Shown in pieces: positions 12,336 through 17,351 of a stretch of DNA of 17,351 nucleotides (position 1 is the first letter of the stretch; each line of letters starts with the position of its first letter). The notes beneath the pieces were generated by a model. It saw nothing but the letters and a program-made list of their open reading frames with translations. It ran no database searches and was not told the DNA's origin. A program made the translations under genes and the position numbers. This DNA is from Spirochaetales bacterium (GTDB taxonomy: Bacteria > Spirochaetota > Spirochaetia > DSM-27196 > SLAA01), in the NCBI GenBank assembly GCA_007126415.1, contig SLBH01000312.1:1-17351 (forward strand). Direction: 5' to 3'.

Positions 12336-13619
12336 ATGATTGTGGAGCTTCCCTACTCGGGCGAAACGATCACGGTAGCGGTGCCGGACGCGAACTTCGA
12401 CCGGCTCTTGCAGCCGAACGAGGTGCCGGAAGAACGCGCGACTGAGGCCGCGGTGCGTCCGGCGCTGCGCGCGCCGGTTGGCAGCGAGCCGCTGTCAAGA
12501 CTCGCTCCGGCCGGAGCCAAGGTCTGTATCATTGTCGACGATATCAGTCGTCCAACTCCCACGCACCTGGTGGTCCCGGCTGTGCTGGAGGAGCTGCATG
12601 CGGCCGGCGTGGAGCCCGACGATATTCTGATTCTCTTCGGCCTTGGGAGCCACCGAGCTATGACCAAGCAAGAGATGGAGTTCAAGCTCGGAGCGGATAT
12701 ATGTGCTCGCTTCCGCGTCGATAACTCCGAGTTTACCGACAAATCACGCATGCAGTACCTAGGCGAGGCCGAACCCGGGGCCGAGATCTGGTTGGACCGG
12801 CGCGTCGTTGAGGCCGACCTGCGTGTTGCGGTCGGCAACATCGTCCCCCACGGTGCGGTGGGTTGGAGCGGGGGCGGCAAGATGATTTACCCCGGGATCG
12901 CGAGCGCCGACACGGTAGCAAACTATCACATGAAGTCCGGTCTTATCCCCGAAAACTTACTGGGGCAGCACGAACCGAGTTCACGGATAGAGATGGAGCG
13001 TTGGGTAGAGTATGTGGGGCTGGAGTTTATTGTTAACACGATACTCACGCGCGAGATGCGGCTGTACAAAGTGGTGGCCGGGCATTACGTGCACGCTCAT
13101 CGAGCGGGCATCATCCACGCTGAACGGGTTTACGCAGTGCCGTTCGATCGACGCGCCGATATTGCAATCGTGAGCGCCTATCCGGCTGAAGCCGATTTCT
13201 GGCAGGCAGGAAAAGGAATACTCTCGGCCGAGAAGGTTCTGGTCGACGGCGGCACCCTGATTCTGGTAGCTCCGTGCCCGGAAGGGCATGGTCCTCACCC
13301 GCGCTTCGCGGAGTATGTTGGTGCCGACGACGCCGAGGACCAACTCGCCGGTATGATCGGACGGGTCGGTGAGCTCGATGAACGCGAGGACCCTCTTGCT
13401 CTGGCTGTGGCTGTGATCCTGGTACGAATCCGTAAACGAGTTCGCGTTGTGGTGGTTTCGCCCGGTCTGTCCGATGAGGTGGTTCGTGAGGCGCGGTTTA
13501 CCCCTGCGTCAACCGCGCAAGAGGCTCTCGACGGGGCGTTGAGTCATCACGGGCCGGGCTCGCGAGTGATCGCGATCACCCACGGATCTGAAGTGCTTCC
13601 GAAAATGAACGAACAATAG
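12336..13619 (+). CDS. LarA-family nickel-pincer racemase/epimerase
   Basis: LarA enzymes racemise lactate or epimerise other 2-hydroxyacids using a nickel-pincer nucleotide bound to a Lys. The 427-aa product has V-D-D-I-S-R-P-T-P (67-75), G-L-G-S-H106-R-A-M-T, G-N-I-V-P-H172-G-A-V-G-W-S-G-G-G-K182 and A-N-Y-H198. These four residues have exactly the spacing of H108, H174, K184 and H200 of Lactobacillus LarA, each shifted by two, so cofactor binding and catalysis should be intact. Its length also fits (LarA is 424 aa). The start follows AGGAG with good spacing. The cofactor genes larB, larC and larE are not in the window. The substrate may be lactate, another 2-hydroxyacid or a sugar acid; the NagA, SIS and symporter genes nearby bear on the choice but do not settle it. 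Confidence 0.87.
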   Translation: MIVELPYSGETITVAVPDANFDRLLQPNEVPEERATEAAVRPALRAPVGSEPLSRLAPAGAKVCIIVDDISRPTPTHLVVPAVLEELHAAGVEPDDILILFGLGSHRAMTKQEMEFKLGADICARFRVDNSEFTDKSRMQYLGEAEPGAEIWLDRRVVEADLRVAVGNIVPHGAVGWSGGGKMIYPGIASADTVANYHMKSGLIPENLLGQHEPSSRIEMERWVEYVGLEFIVNTILTREMRLYKVVAGHYVHAHRAGIIHAERVYAVPFDRRADIAIVSAYPAEADFWQAGKGILSAEKVLVDGGTLILVAPCPEGHGPHPRFAEYVGADDAEDQLAGMIGRVGELDEREDPLALAVAVILVRIRKRVRVVVVSPGLSDEVVREARFTPASTAQEALDGALSHHGPGSRVIAITHGSEVLPKMNEQ

Positions 13620-13633
13620 GGCCGGAGTTCAAA

Positions 13634-13667
13634 CTACCGTGGTCTAAAAGCTACCGTGGTCTAAAAG
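13634..13667 (+). repeat. Perfect 17-bp tandem duplication running into the nagA ribosome site
   Basis: CTACCGTGGTCTAAAAG occurs at 13634-13650 and again, without a gap, at 13651-13667. The end of the second copy supplies the first bases of the AAGGAG ribosome site (13665-13670) of the NagA-like gene. The first copy reads AAAAGC at that point and so lacks the site. Confidence 0.9.
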
Positions 13668-13681
13668 GAGAAACGACTATC

Positions 13682-14857
13682 ATGGAAACAGCTGAGAAAG
13701 CGACGTTGTCGGGTGTCTCGGTTCTCTCCGGACGCCCGGTTGAAGTTTCGATAGCCGACGGGACTATACAAGAACTGCGCGAGCTTCCCGAAGGCACCGA
13801 TACGGGTGCCCGCTTCGTCAGCCCCGGCTTCTTTGACATGCAGGTGAACGGATACTTGGGTAGCGACTACAGCCTCGACGAGTTCTCCGAGGAGCATATG
13901 CGGGCGATCCATAAGCACCTCGCCGCCGCGGGCACAACCCAGCATATCCCCACTATCGTGACCTCACCTCAGGAGCGCCTGCTCCGCAACCTATCGATAA
14001 TCAACGAAGTGGCGAAACGCGACGCAGCCATGAATGCCGCGATCCCGGGGGTTCATATAGAAGGCCCGTACGTGTCGTCGGAGGACGGACCGCGCGGCGC
14101 TCACGATCCGGCATACGTTCGGGATCCGGACTATCAAGAGTTTCGTGAGTGGCAAGCGGCGGCAGGCGACCGTATCGTCATGGTTACCGTGGCTCCCGAG
14201 CGTCGCGGCGCCGTTCGGTTCATCGAGAAACTCACCGCCGACGGTGTCTGCGTTGCAATCGGTCACTCGGCTGCCGAGCCGGAGGAGATTCGTGCAGCGG
14301 TGGCGGCCGGGGCGCGCTGCTCCACGCATCTCGGCAACGGGAGTCATGCAATGATTCCGCGGTTGAAGAACTACATCTGGGAGCAGTTGGCGCAAGACGA
14401 TCTGTACGCGGGCATTATCTGCGACGGCCACCATCTGCCCGAGGCGGTAGTGAAGTGCTTCTATCGAATGAAAGGCTTATCGCGGCTAATACTGGTGAGC
14501 GACGCAGCCTTGCTCGGCGGTTACAGCCCGGGTATCTACAAATGGGGTAACATAGATGTGGAGGTGTTTCCCGACGGGCATCTCGGGCTTCCCGGCACAA
14601 CCATGCTTGCGGGTGCCGCGCATCTTCTTGACTGGAGTATTGCGCACTTCCATCGGTTCACGGGCGTTCCGTTGTCGGAAGTTGTGCGCTTATGCACCCG
14701 CAACCCGGCGCGGTTACTAGGTATGGAATCCTCAACCACAACCGAGCTGTCGGTTGGCGCTGCGGCGAACGTGGTTGAGTTCGAGTACAGCGGTGCCGAC
14801 GAGCGTCTAAGGATAACACGGACGATTGCCGGCGGAGAGGAGAGCTACAAGCGCTAA
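13682..14857 (+). CDS. NagA-family N-acetyl-amino-sugar-6-phosphate deacetylase
   Basis: NagA removes the acetyl group from GlcNAc-6-phosphate. The 391-aa product has the amidohydrolase layout: P-G-F-F-D-M-Q-V-N-G (49-57), H-I-E127-G-P, G-A-H (139-141), I-G-H195-S, S-T-H216-L-G-N-G, C-D-G-H-H251 and V-S-D274-A. E. coli NagA uses E131, H195, H216, H251 and D273, so all metal and catalytic residues are present at nearly the same numbers. The loop after H216 (L-G-N-G-S-H-A-M-I-P) differs from the common L-F-N-A-M form, so a related substrate such as GalNAc- or ManNAc-6-phosphate is possible. AAGGAG at 13665-13670 supports the ATG, though the 11-base spacing is long. It closes operon C, and its TAA shares three bases with the stop of the convergent ROK gene. 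Confidence 0.87.
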   Translation: METAEKATLSGVSVLSGRPVEVSIADGTIQELRELPEGTDTGARFVSPGFFDMQVNGYLGSDYSLDEFSEEHMRAIHKHLAAAGTTQHIPTIVTSPQERLLRNLSIINEVAKRDAAMNAAIPGVHIEGPYVSSEDGPRGAHDPAYVRDPDYQEFREWQAAAGDRIVMVTVAPERRGAVRFIEKLTADGVCVAIGHSAAEPEEIRAAVAAGARCSTHLGNGSHAMIPRLKNYIWEQLAQDDLYAGIICDGHHLPEAVVKCFYRMKGLSRLILVSDAALLGGYSPGIYKWGNIDVEVFPDGHLGLPGTTMLAGAAHLLDWSIAHFHRFTGVPLSEVVRLCTRNPARLLGMESSTTTELSVGAAANVVEFEYSGADERLRITRTIAGGEESYKR

Positions 14858-16050
14858 TCGGCGACGAGATGCTTACGATAGGCGTCACGGAAGAACTCAA
14901 CGGTGGCTCCGTAGAGATCTCCTGTGAAGCCGGTCTCGATGCGTTCGACGGTGAAGAGATTGCTGAACATGGCCGGCAGCTCGGCGAAGATTCCGTTCTG
15001 TACGCGCTTAAAAAGCGCATCGCTGTTGAGAAATGGGCCGTAGAGGATCATGCGATCGGGAGCGAGCAGCGTGTACAGTGTTGTCATGGCACGGGTGAAG
15101 GCAGCTACTGCGTGCGTCACCACCGGATGGTCGGTGAGATTGCGCGCGACGAACGCTTGCGCGAACGCATCTTCGGCCTCCGGGAGCTCATCAAGCGTCT
15201 CTTTCAGCTTGGGTAGGATTGCCCATAGGGCCGCTTCGGTTTCAACGCAGCCACGGCGTCCGCAGATGCACTCGAGGTTCTCGGGTGAATGGCACAGATC
15301 CACGTGTCCAATCTCTCCGAATCCACCGGCGGCGGGTTGAATGATTTCGCCTTGGTAGGCGAAAGAGCTCCCGATTCCGTACCCCCAGTGTACTAGTAGC
15401 GTAGCGCCGGTGCGGTACTGGGGATGCGTGCTGAGAAGGAACTCGAGCTCCGCGTCGAGTGATCGTCGGCAGACGAGCGGTAGGGCGATATGATGCTCGA
15501 GGTTGCGAACGGAAAAGTTACGGAGATTCGGCCAGCGCGCCGCAAACAACCAGCGCTGTTGGTGGGTGTCGACGTATCCCGGGAAGGTAATGCCGCAGCC
15601 GAGGACCTCGGCTCCCGGGGGGGACTGATCGTAGAGGTGGTTGATTACCTCAACGATGCGTTGTGTAAGCTGCGCGTGGTCGGTGCGCTTAGACAAGGAG
15701 ACGCTGTACTCCGCTACTACTTCGTGGCCGGCATTGAGCAGTGCGCCTTTGAGCTCCATAGAGACGAAATACAGGGCGATCGAGACAAAGCGGTTGAAGT
15801 TTGGGTGAAGGGAGATCTGCGGACGCCCTTGGCGGCCGTTGGTCCGTAGTTCACCTTCACGCAGGAGGCCGGCGTCGAGTAGTTGCTGCACGAGGTTTGA
15901 TACGGTACTCCCCCGCAACGCAAGCTGTTCGGCAAGCTTCTTGCGAGTTAATCCGGGCCGGGTCGAGACGGTGTGATAGATGATGGCCTTTTGCTTGTCT
16001 TTGGCTCGGTAGTTTGGAGTGTCATACAGGGTATCGAGAATGTTGTACAT
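14854..16050 (-). CDS. ROK-family transcriptional repressor (NagC/XylR-like)
   Basis: This 398-aa DNA-binding regulator senses a sugar or sugar phosphate. The N-terminal winged helix-turn-helix (about 15-80) includes T-R-K-K-L-A-E-Q-L-A and G-S-T-V-S-N-L-V-Q-Q-L. The ROK domain follows, with G-E-I-G-H249 and the zinc signature C261-I-C263-G-R-R-G-C268-V-E. The ATP-binding D-I-G-G-T of ROK kinases is absent (V-S-I-A-L-Y-F stands there), so it is a regulator and not a kinase. Next to nagA and with nagB in the locus, the inducer is probably an amino-sugar phosphate, as for NagC. It has a promoter at 16114-16142 and a candidate operator at its predicted transcription start, suggesting autoregulation. 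The ribosome site is weak. Confidence 0.9.
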   Translation of the reverse strand: MYNILDTLYDTPNYRAKDKQKAIIYHTVSTRPGLTRKKLAEQLALRGSTVSNLVQQLLDAGLLREGELRTNGRQGRPQISLHPNFNRFVSIALYFVSMELKGALLNAGHEVVAEYSVSLSKRTDHAQLTQRIVEVINHLYDQSPPGAEVLGCGITFPGYVDTHQQRWLFAARWPNLRNFSVRNLEHHIALPLVCRRSLDAELEFLLSTHPQYRTGATLLVHWGYGIGSSFAYQGEIIQPAAGGFGEIGHVDLCHSPENLECICGRRGCVETEAALWAILPKLKETLDELPEAEDAFAQAFVARNLTDHPVVTHAVAAFTRAMTTLYTLLAPDRMILYGPFLNSDALFKRVQNGIFAELPAMFSNLFTVERIETGFTGDLYGATVEFFRDAYRKHLVAD

Positions 16051-16095
16051 CGCCGTTTCTCAAGCGTCGTTGATCAGTTTCTCAGCATCATGCGG

Positions 16096-16109
16096 GTAAA
16101 ACCTATTAC
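16096..16109. promoter_or_regulatory. Candidate ROK operator, copy 2 (ROK promoter)
   Basis: GTAAAACCTATTAC has complementary GTAA and TTAC ends; with its flanks it forms GGTAA/TTACC (16095-16099 and 16106-16110). On the minus strand it covers about +1 to +13 relative to the predicted start of the ROK transcript, a classic place for autorepression. It matches the nagB promoter site at 8531-8544. Confidence 0.5.
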
Positions 16110-16113
16110 CGAA

Positions 16114-16142
16114 AACATAGCTGTACTTGGGCAGTTTTTCAA
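16114..16142 (-). promoter_or_regulatory. Promoter of the ROK regulator gene
   Basis: On the minus strand TTGAAA (16137-16142) and TATGTT (16114-16119) are spaced by 17 bases. The leader to the ATG at 16050 is about 57 bases. Confidence 0.55.
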
Positions 16143-16208
16143 GCGGCGCACCTGCGGAGTATCGAATAGAAGATTGAATGCGCCGCTATTCGTTCAGGCG
16201 CTTCAATC
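16142..16208 (+). promoter_or_regulatory. Leader with competing hairpins upstream of the DMT transporter
   Basis: Structure 1 pairs AGCGGCGCA (16142-16150) with TGCGCCGCT (16179-16187). Structure 2 pairs GATTGAA (16172-16178) with TTCAATC (16202-16208) and, after one bulged T, GCGCC (16180-16184) with GGCGC (16197-16201). A third pairs CGAATAG (16163-16169) with CTATTCG (16186-16192). They share bases, so they exclude one another. No clear plus-strand promoter could be assigned. Confidence 0.5.
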
Positions 16209-16235
16209 GAGCGAGAATATAGCGAGGGAGGAGAA

Positions 16236-17129
16236 ATGGTGGGATATGTCGTACTGATTGTCTCGGCGCTGGCCGGGGCGCTGTTTGGGCAGACATACAA
16301 GCGCAAAAGTGAGTACGGGCTCGATACCGCGCTGGTCCTGGCCTGGTTTGCGGTGGTCAGTGTTGTTTTGCTTGGTACCGTAGTGCTGGCGCTCGGATTC
16401 ACGCAGGTGAAGCAAGCCGCGCTCTGGATGCCGTTCGCGCACGGCGTTGCGATGGCGATCGCGATGCATTCTTACTACGCAGTGATCGGCGAGAGTCGAC
16501 TTGGAATCAGCTGGACGGTGATTCAACTGAGTGTAGTCATTCCGTTCTTCGTGAGCGTCGTAGTATACCAAGAGCCGCTTGGGCGATGGGCGGTTCTGGG
16601 GTTGGTGAGCGTTCTCTTGGCCATTATCCTATTCGGAATGGGTAAAGAGCGATCCTCCGGCGCCGGTAACAAGAAGGATGCGGGATCGCGACGCGCGCTG
16701 TTGCTGCTGATCTCGGCGAGCGTCTTTACCGGCATAACGAGTGCGCTCTTGCGTTCTTTTGCGTCGTACCACCCGGAGCCGCAGGCGGTTCCCACGTTCT
16801 TCTTGCTGGTGAGCGCCACGCTTTTATTGATCAATGTGCCGATTTGTGCGTACCGGTCGGTACGAGGCGGGTACAGCCCGTGGAATCGTCTTACCGTGGT
16901 CTTCAGTTTGTACAAGAGCGTGACGAACATGACCGCGATGGGGTTGTTGCTCGTCTCGGTGCAGTTGTTGCCGGGCTTTTTCGTGTTCCCGGTTCGCAAT
17001 ACCTTGAATATCCTGTTCGTTTTGGGCCTTTCGGCGGTGCTCCATCGCGAGCGCGTAACAAGACTAGAAGCTGTCGGCCTCCTTTGGGGGATCTTGGGCA
17101 TCGCATTGTTGTCGTACGCGATGCAGTGA
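16236..17129 (+). CDS. DMT-superfamily (EamA-like) transporter
   Basis: The 297-aa protein has about ten hydrophobic helices in two repeats, the usual EamA/RhaT-type plan. Each half ends in the family's typical pattern: Q-E-P-L-G-R-W-A-V-L-G-L-V-S-V-L-L-A after the fourth segment, and R-V-T-R-L-E-A-V-G-L-L-W-G-I-L-G near the C-terminus. These carriers move amino acids, sugars, nucleotide sugars or waste metabolites, so the substrate is unknown. The GGAGGAG site lies only two to four bases before the ATG at 16236; the next codon, GTG at 16239, has better spacing and may be the true start. It diverges from the ROK gene across a 185-base region, which suggests ROK control, and could carry the pathway substrate or export a product. 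Confidence 0.82.
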   Translation: MVGYVVLIVSALAGALFGQTYKRKSEYGLDTALVLAWFAVVSVVLLGTVVLALGFTQVKQAALWMPFAHGVAMAIAMHSYYAVIGESRLGISWTVIQLSVVIPFFVSVVVYQEPLGRWAVLGLVSVLLAIILFGMGKERSSGAGNKKDAGSRRALLLLISASVFTGITSALLRSFASYHPEPQAVPTFFLLVSATLLLINVPICAYRSVRGGYSPWNRLTVVFSLYKSVTNMTAMGLLLVSVQLLPGFFVFPVRNTLNILFVLGLSAVLHRERVTRLEAVGLLWGILGIALLSYAMQ

Positions 17130-17212
17130 AACCTACCGTCCGGGAGGTTGGATACCGCTGGTCGTCGTCGCGGGCGGGGTCAAATTTCAGTGCTTCAATT
17201 CTAGTGTTTCTA

Positions 17213-17241
17213 TTGACAGATACGCTTCGCTAGGGTAGTCT
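17213..17241 (+). promoter_or_regulatory. Promoter of the gene starting at 17314
   Basis: A perfect TTGACA (17213-17218) is followed after 17 bases by TAGTCT (17236-17241), a weak -10 box. A weak -10 with a strong -35 is common at regulated promoters. Confidence 0.55.
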
Positions 17242-17252
17242 GCAGCCTCAGA

Positions 17253-17272
17253 TGTTTCTTTTAGTAGAAACA
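17253..17272. promoter_or_regulatory. Inverted repeat operator candidate, with a third half-site at 17205
   Basis: TGTTTCT (17253-17259) and AGAAACA (17266-17272) are perfect complements around a 6-base centre, placed just after the predicted transcription start. A further copy of TGTTTCT occurs at 17205-17211, overlapping the first base upstream of the -35 box by adjacency. The three half-sites bracket the promoter. Confidence 0.55.
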
Positions 17273-17313
17273 GCATCGGTCAAGGCGCACGCATGAGCGC
17301 GTAAGGAAGGCAT

Positions 17314-17351
17314 ATGGCACGCAGCGACGGCATAATCAAGGTACTCCCGGG
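17314..17351 (+). CDS. Start of an unidentified gene (cut by the window end)
   Basis: An ATG at 17314 follows AAGGAAGG (17303-17310) and opens the frame M-A-R-S-D-G-I-I-K-V-L-P, which runs off the end of the window. Twelve residues are too few to identify a family. The promoter at 17213 and the inverted repeat at 17253 make a real gene start likely. A nearer ATG at 17293 stops after three codons. Confidence 0.55.
   Translation, partial: MARSDGIIKVLP

Noticed and set aside
1..17351. Search for tRNA, rRNA, CRISPR, insertion sequence, prophage or toxin-antitoxin features
   Set aside because: No cloverleaf-like segment, spaced repeat array, transposase or integrase motif or toxin-like small gene pair was found by eye.

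Overview
The window most likely comes from a high-GC free-living spirochaete (Spirochaetaceae-like). The main clue is the periplasmic binding protein at 442-1434, whose leader ends in the 'MFA|GGAAED' form typical of spirochaete solute-binding proteins. The placement is an inference, because no rRNA or other marker gene is present. Nearly the whole window is one catabolic locus for a sugar-derived compound: two uptake systems, two SIS-domain sugar-phosphate proteins, a NagA-like deacetylase, a NagB-like deaminase/isomerase, a LarA-like racemase, a cupin and a ROK repressor.

Layout. 1-210 is the end of an unrelated gene, probably single-stranded DNA-binding protein. A promoter at 347-375 starts operon A (442-7648, + strand): binding protein, ATPase and fused double permease of a COG1840/AfuABC-type ABC importer, a PPM/PP2C-like phosphatase, SIS protein 1, and a neutral-ceramidase-like hydrolase. 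A large hairpin (7655-7698) separates it from two minus-strand genes: a NagB-family protein (7704-8456) with its own promoter, and a small cupin (8572-8907). Overlapping divergent promoters (8955-8994) drive the cupin leftward and operon C rightward: SIS protein 2, a two-helix membrane protein, an SSS-family sodium symporter, a strong intrinsic terminator (11636-11662), then an unrecognised 189-aa protein, a LarA-family protein and a NagA-family amidohydrolase. The ROK regulator (14854-16050, minus) converges on nagA and shares the last bases of its stop. A DMT-family transporter (16236-17129) diverges from the ROK gene behind a leader with competing hairpins. The window ends in the first 12 codons of another gene, preceded by a promoter and an inverted repeat.

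How the parts may work together (inference). NagA, NagB, two SIS proteins and a ROK repressor point to an N-acetylated amino sugar handled as its 6-phosphate. A LarA racemase and a sodium symporter point to a 2-hydroxyacid. N-acetylmuramic acid is a natural compound whose breakdown gives both GlcNAc-6-phosphate and D-lactate, so peptidoglycan sugar salvage is one testable reading. Uptake of an already phosphorylated sugar through the ABC importer, followed by isomerisation and dephosphorylation, is another. A 14-bp motif, GTAAAACC-NN-TTA(C/T), lies in the promoters of both the ROK gene and nagB and is a good candidate for the ROK operator.

No tRNA, rRNA, CRISPR array, insertion sequence or phage gene was seen. 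No stretch longer than 300 bases lacks a gene. The longest gaps are 211-441 and 17130-17313, and both hold regulatory signals described below.
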